A stretch of 64,000 nt of DNA from Mycoplana dimorpha (GTDB taxonomy: Bacteria; Pseudomonadota; Alphaproteobacteria; Rhizobiales; Rhizobiaceae): assembly GCF_003046475.1 (NCBI RefSeq), contig NZ_PZZZ01000005.1, positions 62,001 to 126,000 on the forward strand, given 5' to 3'. The notes beneath the pieces are model-generated. The model saw nothing but the letters and a program-made list of their open reading frames with translations, was not told where the DNA came from and searched no databases. Position numbers and translations under genes: made by a program. This document shows, piece by piece, positions 41,614-50,677 of the stretch. Position 1 is the first letter of the stretch; each line of letters starts with the position of its first letter.

Positions 41614-43236
41614 ATGAAATATACACTCGAGATGGTCGTGCTCGCCGTCGGCGCCTTTCTGGCGCTGGTCGGGGCCGGCTTTGCCCAGGATCGCGCCTTT
41701 GGCGCACATATGTGGGTCCTGTTCTTCGTGCTGCTCGGCAGCACCCTGGTGTTGATGCGCCGCATCAACTTCCAACCGGTGGCCGCCGGATCCGCCGCGC
41801 CGCAGTCGGAATATTTCGACGAGGTGGTGCGGTACGGCGTCATCGCGACGATGTTCTGGGGCGTGGTCGGGTTCCTGGTCGGCGTCTTCGTGGCGCTGCA
41901 ACTGGCCTTTCCCGATCTCAACTTCGAGCCCTGGTTCAATTTCGGCCGGGTCCGGCCGCTGCACACCTCCGCCGTCATCTTCGCCTTCGGCGGCAACGCG
42001 CTGATCGCCACCTCCTTCTATGTCGTCCAGCGCACCAGCCGGGCACGGCTTTTCGGCGGCGACAGGCTCGGCTGGTTCGTCTTCTGGGGCTACCAGCTCT
42101 TCATCGTGCTTGCGGCCACCGGCTATCTGCTCGGCATCACCCAGAGCCGTGAATATGCGGAGCCGGAATGGTACGTCGACCTGTGGCTGACGATCGTCTG
42201 GGTGGCCTATCTGGTCGCCTTTCTCGGCACCATCATGGTCCGCAAGGAACCGCACATCTACGTGGCGAACTGGTTCTACCTGGCCTTCATCATCACGATC
42301 GCGATGCTGCACGTCGTCAACAACCTCGCGGTCCCGGTCTCGTTCCTTGGATCGAAGAGCTATTCGGCGTTCTCGGGCGTCCAGGACGCGCTGACGCAAT
42401 GGTGGTACGGCCACAACGCCGTCGGCTTCCTGCTCACCGCCGGCTTCCTGGGCATGATGTACTACTTCATCCCCAAGCAGGCGAACCGTCCCGTCTATTC
42501 CTACCGGCTGTCGATCATCCACTTCTGGGCGCTGATCTTCATGTACATCTGGGCCGGTCCCCACCACCTGCACTACACGGCGCTGCCCGACTGGGCGCAG
42601 ACGCTCGGCATGGTCTTCTCCATCATGCTCCTGATGCCCTCGTGGGGCGGCATGATCAACGGCCTGATGACGCTGTCGGGCGCCTGGGACAAGATCCGTA
42701 CCGATCCGATCGTGCGCATGATGGTGATGGCCGTCGCCTTCTACGGCATGGCGACCTTCGAGGGGCCGATGATGTCGATCAAGACGGTCAACTCGCTCAG
42801 CCACTACACCGACTGGACCATCGGCCACGTGCATTCCGGCGCGCTCGGCTGGAACGGCATGATCACCTTCGGCGCCATCTACCACCTCGTGCCGAAGCTG
42901 TGGAACCGCGAGCGGCTCTATAGCGTGCGCATGGTCAACTGGCACTTCTGGCTCGCCACCCTCGGCATCGTCATCTACGCCGCCGTCATGTGGGTCGCCG
43001 GGATCCAGCAGGGCCTGATGTGGCGCGAATACGACGACCAGGGCTTCCTCGTCTATTCCTTCGCCGAAACGGTTGCGGCCATGTTCCCCTACTACGTCAT
43101 GCGTGCCATCGGCGGCAGCCTGTTTTTGGCCGGCGGCGTGCTCATGGCCTTCAACGTAACGATGACGATCCTCGGACGCGTCCGCGACGAAGCCCCGATC
43201 CTCGGTGCTGCGCCGCTGCCGGCGGCCGCAGAATAG
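41614..43236 (+). CDS. ccoN: cbb3 cytochrome c oxidase subunit I
   Basis: A 540-residue membrane subunit with about twelve helices that carries the low-spin heme b and the heme b3-CuB site where oxygen is reduced. Ligand-bearing motifs are [38 protein letters not shown] and [12 protein letters not shown]. The start is the ATG at 41614, with GGGGA upstream. It is the first gene of ccoNOQP (14-nt gap to ccoO) and is preceded by a perfect FixK box. The high oxygen affinity of this oxidase supports respiration at low oxygen. Confidence 0.97.
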   Translation: MKYTLEMVVLAVGAFLALVGAGFAQDRAFGAHMWVLFFVLLGSTLVLMRRINFQPVAAGSAAPQSEYFDEVVRYGVIATMFWGVVGFLVGVFVALQLAFPDLNFEPWFNFGRVRPLHTSAVIFAFGGNALIATSFYVVQRTSRARLFGGDRLGWFVFWGYQLFIVLAATGYLLGITQSREYAEPEWYVDLWLTIVWVAYLVAFLGTIMVRKEPHIYVANWFYLAFIITIAMLHVVNNLAVPVSFLGSKSYSAFSGVQDALTQWWYGHNAVGFLLTAGFLGMMYYFIPKQANRPVYSYRLSIIHFWALIFMYIWAGPHHLHYTALPDWAQTLGMVFSIMLLMPSWGGMINGLMTLSGAWDKIRTDPIVRMMVMAVAFYGMATFEGPMMSIKTVNSLSHYTDWTIGHVHSGALGWNGMITFGAIYHLVPKLWNRERLYSVRMVNWHFWLATLGIVIYAAVMWVAGIQQGLMWREYDDQGFLVYSFAETVAAMFPYYVMRAIGGSLFLAGGVLMAFNVTMTILGRVRDEAPILGAAPLPAAAE

Positions 43237-43249
43237 GAGGGCATAGACA

Positions 43250-43981
43250 ATGTCCATTCTCGACAAACACGTGCTCATCGAGCGCAACGCCACGCTCCTG
43301 CTGCTCGGCTCGCTCTTCGTCGTTTCCATCGGCGGTATCGTGGAAATCGTGCCGCTCTTCTATCTCGAGAACACCATCGAGAAGGTGGAAGGGATGCGCC
43401 CGTACTCGCCGCTGGAGCTCGCCGGCCGTGACATCTACGTCCGCGAGGGCTGCTACACCTGCCACAGCCAGATGATCCGGCCGTTCCGCGACGAGGTGGA
43501 ACGTTACGGGCACTACTCGCTGGCGGCCGAATCCATGTACGACCACCCGTTCCAGTGGGGCTCGAAGCGAACCGGGCCGGATCTCGCCCGTGTCGGCGAC
43601 CGCTATTCGAACGAGTGGCACGTGCAGCACCTGATCGAGCCGCGCTCCGTCGTGCCGGAGTCGGTGATGCCGAGCTACGCTTTCCTCAAGGAGACGCCGC
43701 TCGAGGTGAAGAACGTCGCGATGAACCTCAAGGCCAACAAGGCCGTCGGCGTGCCCTACACCGACGAGATGATCGACAACGCCGCCGCCGACATCAAGGC
43801 GCAGGCTGATCCGAATGCCGACACGTCCGGCGTCCTGGCGCGCTATCCCAAGGCCAAGGTCGGCGATTTCGACGGCGACCCGCAGAAGCTGACGGAGATG
43901 GACGCGCTCGTCGCCTATCTCCAGATGCTCGGCACGCTCGTCGACTTCTCCACCTATGACAACACCTCCGGCTACCGGTGA
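43250..43981 (+). CDS. ccoO: cbb3 oxidase mono-heme cytochrome c subunit
   Basis: A 243-residue subunit with one N-terminal membrane helix ([21 protein letters not shown]) and a periplasmic cytochrome c domain. The heme site is Cys68-x2-Cys71-His72 in [12 protein letters not shown], with a Met ligand probably in [17 protein letters not shown] precedes the ATG at 43250. It passes electrons from CcoP or soluble cytochrome c to CcoN. Confidence 0.97.
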   Translation: MSILDKHVLIERNATLLLLGSLFVVSIGGIVEIVPLFYLENTIEKVEGMRPYSPLELAGRDIYVREGCYTCHSQMIRPFRDEVERYGHYSLAAESMYDHPFQWGSKRTGPDLARVGDRYSNEWHVQHLIEPRSVVPESVMPSYAFLKETPLEVKNVAMNLKANKAVGVPYTDEMIDNAAADIKAQADPNADTSGVLARYPKAKVGDFDGDPQKLTEMDALVAYLQMLGTLVDFSTYDNTSGYR

Positions 43982-43994
43982 GAAGGAGGCATCG

Positions 43995-44147
43995 ATGGAA
44001 ACCTACACGGCCCTGCGCCAATTCGCCGACAGCTGGGCGCTCCTCGGAATGGTGCTGTTCTTCGTCGGCGTCATCGCCTTCACCCTGCGTCCCGGCGGCA
44101 AGAACGCCGCCCAAAACGCCGCCTCGATCCCGCTGAAGGAGGACTGA
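43995..44147 (+). CDS. ccoQ: cbb3 oxidase small subunit CcoQ
   Basis: A 50-residue subunit with one membrane helix (WALLGMVLFFVGVIAFTL) and a short polar tail. Position between ccoO and ccoP and the FTLRPG motif identify it. CcoQ helps keep the complex stable. AAGGAGG precedes the ATG at 43995. Confidence 0.93.
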   Translation: METYTALRQFADSWALLGMVLFFVGVIAFTLRPGGKNAAQNAASIPLKED

Positions 44148-44150
44148 CCC

Positions 44151-45020
44151 ATGGCGGACAAAAACAAGCATGTCGACGAGATCAGCGGCGTCGAAACCAC
44201 CGGACACGAGTGGGACGGCATCCGCGAGCTCAACAACCCGATGCCGCGCTGGTGGGTCTATACCTTCTACGCGACGATCATCTGGGCGATCGGCTATGCG
44301 ATCGCCTACCCGTCGATCCCGCTCGTGCGGGAAGCGACCAAGGGCGTGCTTGGGTTCTCCAGCCGCGCCGAGGTCGCCGTCGAACTGGCGAACGCCAAGG
44401 CAGCCCAGGCCGGCCAGCTCGAGAAGATCGCCTCGAGCTCGCTGCAGGAGATCATCGCAGATCCGCAGCTGCAGCAATTCGCCGTCGCCGCCGGTGAATC
44501 GGCCTTCAAGGTCAACTGTGCGCAGTGCCACGGCTCGGGCGCCGCCGGCTCGAAGGGCTTCCCGAACCTCAACGACGACGACTGGATCTGGGGCGGCAGT
44601 CCCGACGAGATCTATCAGACGATCGCGCACGGCATCCGCTATGCCGGCGATGACGAAACGCGCGTTTCGGAAATGCCGGCCTTCGGCGACATGCTGACGA
44701 CCGACGAGATGCGCCAGACGGCAGCATATGTCGTCAGCCTGACCGGGACACCGTCGGCACCGGAGCTCGTCGACAAGGGCAAGCAGCTGTTTGCGGACAA
44801 TTGCGCCTCCTGTCACGGCGTGGACGCCAAGGGCAACCGCGAGATGGGCGCACCGAACCTTGCCGATGCTATCTGGCTGACGGGTGAGGGCGAGCAGGCG
44901 GTGATCAACCAGATGAAGGCTCCCAAGCATGGCGTCATGCCGGCCTGGCTGCCGCGTCTCGGCGACGAGACCGTCAAGCAGCTCACGGTCTTCGTCCACT
45001 CGCTCGGGGGCGGCGAGTAG
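44151..45020 (+). CDS. ccoP: cbb3 oxidase di-heme cytochrome c subunit
   Basis: A 289-residue subunit: an N-terminal helix (WWVYTFYATIIWAIGYAIAY) and two periplasmic cytochrome c domains, with heme sites Cys123-x2-Cys126-His127 (CAQCHGSG) and Cys218-x2-Cys221-His222 (CASCHGVD). It is the entry point for electrons from the bc1 complex. It follows ccoQ by 3 nt. Two hairpins lie beyond its stop. Confidence 0.97.
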   Translation: MADKNKHVDEISGVETTGHEWDGIRELNNPMPRWWVYTFYATIIWAIGYAIAYPSIPLVREATKGVLGFSSRAEVAVELANAKAAQAGQLEKIASSSLQEIIADPQLQQFAVAAGESAFKVNCAQCHGSGAAGSKGFPNLNDDDWIWGGSPDEIYQTIAHGIRYAGDDETRVSEMPAFGDMLTTDEMRQTAAYVVSLTGTPSAPELVDKGKQLFADNCASCHGVDAKGNREMGAPNLADAIWLTGEGEQAVINQMKAPKHGVMPAWLPRLGDETVKQLTVFVHSLGGGE

Positions 45021-45046
45021 TCGCACCCGTGGTCACCAAGTCGATG

Positions 45047-45072
45047 CGTCGTCCGGAAATCTGCGGACGACG
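45047..45072 (+). terminator. hairpin after ccoP (first)
   Basis: CGTCGTCCG (45047-45055) pairs with CGGACGACG (45064-45072) across an 8-nt loop, 26 nt after the ccoP stop. No T run. Confidence 0.5.
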
Positions 45073-45080
45073 GCCCGGGA

Positions 45081-45117
45081 ACGCCGCCTTTCCAACGTTT
45101 TTGCGGGAAGGCGGCGT
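45081..45117 (+). terminator. hairpin after ccoP (second)
   Basis: ACGCCGCCTTTCC (45081-45093) pairs with GGGAAGGCGGCGT (45105-45117) with one G-T mismatch and an 11-nt loop. It ends before the FixK box of ccoG, which supports a separate ccoGHIS transcript. Confidence 0.6.
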
Positions 45118-45161
45118 CTTGCTGTTCAGGTCCCGGCACAAGCGCCCCGCGGCGCAGACTT

Positions 45162-45175
45162 GACGCAGATCAAGG
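45162..45175 (+). promoter_or_regulatory. FixK/Fnr box for ccoGHIS
   Basis: TTGAC-GCAG-ATCAA, a full consensus match centred about 65 nt before the ccoG ATG. Confidence 0.8.
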
Positions 45176-45232
45176 TGCGCGGGGGGCGGGTCGGGCAAAC
45201 CTCGCGGCATACGCGAATGATCCCGGAAGGCC

Positions 45233-46810
45233 ATGATGCTTGACCAGTCCCAGACCAAAGCTGCCGCCGAACGGCTCGATGTCGAACCGGTCAATGCCGC
45301 GCGCATGCGCAAGCCGCTCTACGAAAAGCGCCGGAAGATCTTTCCGAAGCGGGCTGAAGGGCGCTTCCGCCAGTTCAAATGGCTGGTGATGCTGGTAACG
45401 CTCGGCATCTACTATTTCACGCCGTGGATCCGCTGGGATCGCGGGCCGCATGCGCCGGATCAGGCGGTGCTGCTCGATCTCGCCTCGCGCCGCTTCTACT
45501 TCTTCTTCATCGAGATCTGGCCGCAGGAATTCTTCTTCGTCGCCGGCCTGCTGGTCATGGCCGGCTTCGGCCTGTTCCTGGTCACCGCGGCGGTCGGGCG
45601 CGCCTGGTGCGGCTATGCCTGTCCGCAGACGGTCTGGGTCGACCTGTTCCTGGTGGTGGAGCGCTTCATCGAAGGTGACCGCAACGCGCGCATACGTCTC
45701 GATGCCGGTCCCTGTACCCTCGAAAAGATCACCAAGCGGGTTGCCAAGCACACGATCTGGCTCGCGATCGCCGTTGCGACCGGCGGAGCGTGGATCTTCT
45801 ACTTCGCCGACGCGCCCGGGCTTCTGAAGAACCTGGTGACACTCGAGGCGCCGGCCGTCGCCTACACCACCGTCGCCATCCTGACGGCGACCACCTATGT
45901 GCTGGGCGGGCTGATGCGCGAGCAGGTGTGCACCTACATGTGTCCCTGGCCGCGCATCCAGGCGGCCATGCTGGACGAGAACTCGCTCGTCGTCACGTAC
46001 AACGACTGGCGCGGCGAGCCGCGCTCGCGGCACGCCAAGAAGGCGGCGGCGGCGGGCGAGGTCGTCGGCGATTGCGTCGATTGCAACGCCTGCGTGGCGG
46101 TCTGCCCGATGGGCATCGACATCCGCGACGGCCAGCAGCTCGAGTGCATTACCTGTGCGCTCTGCATCGATGCCTGCGACGGGGTGATGGACAAGCTCGG
46201 CCGCGAGCGCGGGCTGATCTCCTATGCGACGCTCAGCGACTATGCCGAGAATATGGCGCTCGCAACCGACAGCGGCGCCAAGCGGATCGATCCGCGAAAG
46301 GTCCGCAACGCCGACGGCGGGTTTGCCGACCGGGTGCGGCATTTCGACTGGCGCATCATCTTCAGGCCCCGCATCCTCCTCTATTTCGGCGTCTGGTCGC
46401 TGGTCGGCCTGGCGCTGCTCTATGCCCTGCTCACCCGTGAGCGGCTCGACCTTAACGTGCTGCACGACCGCAACCCGCAGTTCGTGATCGAATCGGACGG
46501 TTCGGTGCGCAACGGATATATGGTCAAGGTGCTCAACATGATCCCCCAGCAGCGCACCATCCTCCTGACGATCGAAGGCATGCCTTCCGCCGTCATGCGC
46601 GTCTCCGGACACGATCCCGAACAGGGCCGCAGCTTTGCGGTCTCCGTCGAGCCGGACAGGGTCACCTCGCTCAAGGTGTTCGTCACCCTGCCGAAGGGCA
46701 GGCTGGCTGAGGCCGAGCACGGCTTCACGCTGGTCGCCGAGGATCTGTCCGGCGAGGAGCGGGATGTTTATGAAGCCAGTTTCAACCTGCCCGGAGGATC
46801 AACCAGATGA
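45233..46810 (+). CDS. ccoG: cbb3 assembly iron-sulfur protein CcoG (FixG/RdxA)
   Basis: A 525-residue membrane protein with several helices (KWLVMLVTLGIYYFTPWI, FFFVAGLLVMAGFGLFLVTA) and ferredoxin-like clusters: GYACPQTVW, CTYMCPWPRIQ, then CVDCNACVAVCPMGID and CITCALCIDACDG, two classical 4Fe-4S sites. CcoG is thought to reduce Cu(II) for delivery to the oxidase. It starts at 45233 or at 45236, which is better spaced from GGAAGG. The stop overlaps ccoH as ATGA. Confidence 0.96.
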   Translation: MMLDQSQTKAAAERLDVEPVNAARMRKPLYEKRRKIFPKRAEGRFRQFKWLVMLVTLGIYYFTPWIRWDRGPHAPDQAVLLDLASRRFYFFFIEIWPQEFFFVAGLLVMAGFGLFLVTAAVGRAWCGYACPQTVWVDLFLVVERFIEGDRNARIRLDAGPCTLEKITKRVAKHTIWLAIAVATGGAWIFYFADAPGLLKNLVTLEAPAVAYTTVAILTATTYVLGGLMREQVCTYMCPWPRIQAAMLDENSLVVTYNDWRGEPRSRHAKKAAAAGEVVGDCVDCNACVAVCPMGIDIRDGQQLECITCALCIDACDGVMDKLGRERGLISYATLSDYAENMALATDSGAKRIDPRKVRNADGGFADRVRHFDWRIIFRPRILLYFGVWSLVGLALLYALLTRERLDLNVLHDRNPQFVIESDGSVRNGYMVKVLNMIPQQRTILLTIEGMPSAVMRVSGHDPEQGRSFAVSVEPDRVTSLKVFVTLPKGRLAEAEHGFTLVAEDLSGEERDVYEASFNLPGGSTR

Positions 46811-47304
46811 GCAGCCTCGCCACCAAACGTTCGCGCAGGTTCACCGGCTGGCACATGATGGCCGTGCTGTTGCTGTTCTTCGGCACGATCTTCACGGCCA
46901 ACGCGCTGATGGCATGGAACGCCAGCCGCAGCTGGAGCGGCCTGGTCGTGCAGAACACCTATATCGCCAGCCAGGAATTCAACACGAAGGTCGCCGAAGC
47001 CGAGCGTCTGGCCGCGAGCGGCATCGAGGGCAGGATCGAGACGGCGTCCGGCCAGTTCCGTTATGTGCTGGTGCAGGACGGCAAGCCGCTGCCCACCGCC
47101 GACCGCGTGCTTGCCTCGTTCAAGCGGCCGGTCGAGGAGCATGAGGACTTCGAGATCGAGCTCGACCGGAAGGCCGACGGCGTCTTCGTCGCGGGCCGCA
47201 GCCTGAAGAAGGGCCAGTGGATCGCCGATCTCAGGGTTCTGGCCGGCGGGGAGACCATCTATCGCCAGGCCGTCCGGTTCATCGCTACGGGAGATGGAAA
47301 ATGA
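46807..47304 (+). CDS. ccoH: cbb3 assembly protein CcoH (FixH)
   Basis: A 165-residue protein with one N-terminal helix (HMMAVLLLFFGTIFTANALMAW, in part) and a periplasmic beta-rich domain (WSGLVVQNTYIASQEFN). It matches the FixH family, needed for assembly of the cbb3 complex. ATGA overlaps with ccoG before it and with ccoI after it indicate tight coupling. Confidence 0.93.
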   Translation: MSSLATKRSRRFTGWHMMAVLLLFFGTIFTANALMAWNASRSWSGLVVQNTYIASQEFNTKVAEAERLAASGIEGRIETASGQFRYVLVQDGKPLPTADRVLASFKRPVEEHEDFEIELDRKADGVFVAGRSLKKGQWIADLRVLAGGETIYRQAVRFIATGDGK

Positions 47305-49589
47305 GTTGCTGTGCCGTGGGCGCAGAGGCGGCGCCGAATCTCGCCACCGGCGGTAGCGCGCTGCCCTCCGCCGAGGAGCTCTGGCTGGTCAGCCGTTCGC
47401 TCGGCGACGGGTCGCGGCAGACCGAGCTCAGCGTTCCCGGCGTGCATTGCGGCGCCTGCATCACGACCATCGAGGACGCGCTGCGCGCCCGGCCGGAGGT
47501 CGAGCGGGCGCGCGTCAACCTGTCCTCGCGGCGGGTGACGGTGGTCTGGAAGGAGAACACAGACGGCAGGCGCACCGATCCGGGCACCTTCGCCCAGGCC
47601 ATCCGCGACCGCGGCTACGACATCCATCTCTTTACCGCCGGCGAAGATGAAGACGACAACACCCTCAAGCAGCTGATCCTGGCCGTGGCCGTCTCCGGAT
47701 TTGCCGCCACCAACATCATGCTGCTGTCGGTGTCGGTCTGGTCGGGGGCGGATGCGGCGACGCGCGACCTCTTCCACTGGATCTCGGCACTGATCGCCGC
47801 CCCGGCGCTGGTCTATGCCGGACGTTTCTTCTACCAGTCCGCCTGGAACGCGCTTCGTCATGGCCGCACCAACATGGACGTGCCGATCGCGCTGGCGATC
47901 ACGCTCTCCTACGCCATGTCGCTCTACGAGACGATCGGGCACGGCGAGCATGCCTGGTTCGATGCCACGGTGACCTTGCTCTTCTTCCTGCTGATCGGGC
48001 GCACGCTCGATCACATGATGCGCGGAAGGGCGCGCTCGGCGATCAGCGGCCTTGCCCGCCTGTCGCCGCGCGGCGCCACCGTCGTCAATCCCGACGGATC
48101 GCGCGAGTACCGGGCCGTCGAGGCGATCCGGCCCGGCGAACGGCTGCTGATCGCGGCCGGCGAACGGATTCCGGTCGACGCGCGCGTGCTTGCCGGCACG
48201 AGCGACCTCGACCGCTCCGTCGTCAACGGCGAAAGCGAGCCGGCTCCGATCGGTGTCGGCGACGTCGTGCAGGCGGGAACGCTGAACCTGACTGGCCCGC
48301 TGACGCTGGAGGCGACCGCCGCGGCGCGCGATTCCTTCCTTGCGGAAATCATGGGCCTGATGGAGGCGGCCGAAGGCGGCCGGGCCCGCTACAGGCGCCT
48401 TGCCGACCGCGCCGCCCGCTACTACTCGCCGGCGGTCCACCTGCTGGCGCTGTTCACCTTCGCCGGCTGGATGATCGTCGGGGGCTCTGCCCACCAGGCG
48501 ATGCTTGCCGCCGTCGCGGTGCTCATCATCACCTGCCCGTGCGCGCTTGGCCTTGCCGTGCCGGTCGTGCAGGTCGTAGCCGCCGGGCGGCTCTTCCAGA
48601 ACGGCGTGATGGTCAAGGACGGATCGGCGATGGAGCGGCTTGCCGAGATCGACACGGTGCTGCTGGACAAGACCGGCACGCTGACGATCGGCCGGCCGCG
48701 GCTTGTCAACCGGGACGAGATCGCGCCGGGGACGATGGCGATCGCCGCAGCGCTGGCCGGCAATTCGCGCCACCCGATCTCTATGGCGCTCTACGAGGCG
48801 GCGGGGGAGGCGGTTGCGCCACTCGCCGGCGAGATCCGCGAGATTCCGGGCGCCGGCGTCGAGGCGATGACCGAAGCGGGAACCTACCGGCTCGGCAACC
48901 GCGCCTTCGCCGGCGGCAAGCCGGAAGCGGCCGGTGCGCAATCGGAAACCATCCTGTCGCTCGATGGCCGGGAGCTGGCCTGCTTCCGCTTCGACGACCA
49001 GCTGAGGCCGGCGGCCCGCGAGAGCATCGAAGCGCTCGGCCGGCTCGGCCTTGCGACCGGCATCCTCTCGGGTGACCGCGCCCCCGTGGTCGCCGCCCTC
49101 GCCGACAGGCTCGGTATTGCCAGCTGGCGGGCCGGCCTTTCGCCGCGCGACAAGGTGGAGGCGTGCAGCGCCGCCGCCGAGGGCAGCCACCGGGTGCTGA
49201 TGGTCGGCGACGGCATCAACGACGCGCCGGCCCTGCGTGCCGCGCATGTTTCGATGGCGCCGGCGACGGCCGCCGACGTCGGGCGGCAGGCTGCCGATTT
49301 CGTCTTCATGCATCAGGAGCTCTCCGCCGTGCCATTCGCGATCGAGACGTCGCGGCGCGCTGGCCGGCTGATCCGCCAGAACTTCGGGCTGGCTATCGGC
49401 TACAACATCATCGCCGTGCCGATCGCCATGCTCGGCTACGCGACACCGTTGGTCGCCGCCATCGCCATGTCGACGTCGTCGCTGGTGGTCGTCGCCAACG
49501 CCCTGCGGCTGAGGGGATCGGCCGTCGCGGCCTCACGCCGGCCGAGCGGCGCCGCGCCGGCATTGCGCTCGAGTGGAGCAACCGCATGA
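47301..49589 (+). CDS. ccoI: copper-exporting P-type ATPase CcoI (FixI)
   Basis: A 762-residue P1B-ATPase needed to supply copper for the oxidase. The N-terminal metal-binding domain has GVHC50GAC53IT. The membrane metal site is Cys412-Pro-Cys414 in IITCPCALGLAVP, the phosphorylated residue is Asp456 in LLDKTGTLTIG, and MVGDGINDAPALRAAHVSMA is the hinge. It belongs to the CopA2/FixI subtype by its place among cco genes. The start at 47301 overlaps the ccoH stop as ATGA; the stop overlaps ccoS in the same way. Confidence 0.96.
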   Translation: MSCCAVGAEAAPNLATGGSALPSAEELWLVSRSLGDGSRQTELSVPGVHCGACITTIEDALRARPEVERARVNLSSRRVTVVWKENTDGRRTDPGTFAQAIRDRGYDIHLFTAGEDEDDNTLKQLILAVAVSGFAATNIMLLSVSVWSGADAATRDLFHWISALIAAPALVYAGRFFYQSAWNALRHGRTNMDVPIALAITLSYAMSLYETIGHGEHAWFDATVTLLFFLLIGRTLDHMMRGRARSAISGLARLSPRGATVVNPDGSREYRAVEAIRPGERLLIAAGERIPVDARVLAGTSDLDRSVVNGESEPAPIGVGDVVQAGTLNLTGPLTLEATAAARDSFLAEIMGLMEAAEGGRARYRRLADRAARYYSPAVHLLALFTFAGWMIVGGSAHQAMLAAVAVLIITCPCALGLAVPVVQVVAAGRLFQNGVMVKDGSAMERLAEIDTVLLDKTGTLTIGRPRLVNRDEIAPGTMAIAAALAGNSRHPISMALYEAAGEAVAPLAGEIREIPGAGVEAMTEAGTYRLGNRAFAGGKPEAAGAQSETILSLDGRELACFRFDDQLRPAARESIEALGRLGLATGILSGDRAPVVAALADRLGIASWRAGLSPRDKVEACSAAAEGSHRVLMVGDGINDAPALRAAHVSMAPATAADVGRQAADFVFMHQELSAVPFAIETSRRAGRLIRQNFGLAIGYNIIAVPIAMLGYATPLVAAIAMSTSSLVVVANALRLRGSAVAASRRPSGAAPALRSSGATA

Positions 49590-49750
49590 CCATGCTCGTC
49601 TATCTCATCCCGATCGCCCTCTTTCTCGGAGGGCTCGGGCTCGTCGCCTTTCTCTGGGCTCTGAAGAGCGGTCAGTACGAAGACCTCAACGGCGCCGCCT
49701 GGCGGGTGCTCGACGACGGCGACGACAGGCCGGACACGAGCAGGCGGTGA
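49586..49750 (+). CDS. ccoS: cbb3 assembly protein CcoS
   Basis: A 54-residue protein with one membrane helix (LVYLIPIALFLGGLGLVAFLW, in part) followed by KSGQYEDLNGAAWRVL, the conserved CcoS signature Q-Y-(E/D)-D-L-x-G. It is needed to fit cofactors into the oxidase. ATGA overlap with ccoI; last gene of ccoGHIS. Confidence 0.95.
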   Translation: MTMLVYLIPIALFLGGLGLVAFLWALKSGQYEDLNGAAWRVLDDGDDRPDTSRR

Positions 49751-49807
49751 CGACCGACGTCGTTCGCCGGCAGGACATCCCGCATCGAGCGTGACTGCAG
49801 GTGCTTT

Positions 49808-49821
49808 TTGACCAGGGTCAA
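49808..49821 (+). promoter_or_regulatory. FixK/Fnr box for the second Crp/Fnr gene
   Basis: TTGAC-CAGG-GTCAA, a full consensus match centred about 64 nt before the ATG at 49879. A start of transcription 41 nt downstream (near 49856) excludes the TTG at 49852 as the translation start. Confidence 0.75.
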
Positions 49822-49878
49822 ACAGCTTGCCGCGACGAGCGGCTACAATGATTGCAATCCTTTTTTGGCGTGTGCGTT

Positions 49879-50559
49879 ATGAAGACATTGCGATTGACTT
49901 CAAATGACAGGGCGATCCTGCTGAAATCCTCCTTCCTGGGCCGGCTGCCGCGTTCGACGAGCGAAGCCGTCATCGAGGACGCGACGGTTTCCACCCACGA
50001 GGAGGACGACGTGCTGTTTCGCCAGGGCGACGGCATCGATGAAGTCTTCGTCGTACTGTCCGGTCTGGTCCGCCTCTATCGGGTCGGCAAGGACGGGCGC
50101 GAAGCCGATCTCGCGGTGCTCCAGGCCGGCGAGGTGTTCGCCGAAAGCGCGATCTTCCTGGGCCACCACGCAACGGCGAGCGCACGGGCCGCCGAAGCAT
50201 CGATCATCGCACGGCTGGACGGCCGCAGGCTCCGCCAGCTGGCCGTGTCCAACCCGGATGTGGCGCAGGCGTTCATCGAACTCCTCTGTCATCGCAGCAA
50301 GATGGTGGAAGACCTTCTCGCGCAGGATCGTTTGCACACCGCGCCGGAACGGGTCGCCAACTACATCCTCAGCAATTGCCCGAGCGGATCGACCAGCTTC
50401 TCCTTCCGGCTTCCGTTCCAGAAGAACGTGCTGGCGGGCAAGCTCGGACTTGCGCCGGAAGCGCTGTCGCGGGCCTTTTCGAAGCTGCGCCAGTCCGGCG
50501 TCGTCGTGCGCGGCCGCATGATCGAGATCCGCGACCGCCACGCGCTCGAGCGATTCTGA
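49879..50559 (+). CDS. Crp/Fnr family regulator without Fnr cysteines
   Basis: A 226-residue regulator: sensor domain (EEDDVLFRQGDGIDEVFVVLSGLVRLY, in part; LQAGEVFAESAIFLG), dimer helix, and winged helix LPFQKNVLAGKLGLAPEALSRAFSKLRQSG. The N-terminus has no 4Fe-4S cysteine set. The recognition helix reads APEALSRAF, with E-x-L-S-R as in Dnr/NnrR-like proteins, so a role in nitric-oxide or other microaerobic signalling is possible. A FixK box upstream makes it a second-tier regulator. The ribosome-binding site is weak. Confidence 0.85.
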   Translation: MKTLRLTSNDRAILLKSSFLGRLPRSTSEAVIEDATVSTHEEDDVLFRQGDGIDEVFVVLSGLVRLYRVGKDGREADLAVLQAGEVFAESAIFLGHHATASARAAEASIIARLDGRRLRQLAVSNPDVAQAFIELLCHRSKMVEDLLAQDRLHTAPERVANYILSNCPSGSTSFSFRLPFQKNVLAGKLGLAPEALSRAFSKLRQSGVVVRGRMIEIRDRHALERF

Positions 50560-50677
50560 GCGGCCGCTCGAGCCGGCCGGACGAGCTGGCGGCAAACCGC
50601 CGATCACGGCCAGCCCACGACTGGGGGTGGGCAAGCCGTTGCGGCATTGCGCCGGCTGGCCTGCTCCGCCGCCGCCC

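Noticed and set aside
41509-43329. A 606-codon frame antisense to ccoN.
   Set aside because: Rich in His, Asp, Glu and Arg, the mirror of a membrane protein; no family match and no ribosome-binding site.
47259-49313. A 684-codon frame antisense to ccoI.
   Set aside because: ccoI carries CPC, DKTGT and GDGIND motifs and overlaps its neighbours as ATGA; the antisense frame is a composition artefact.
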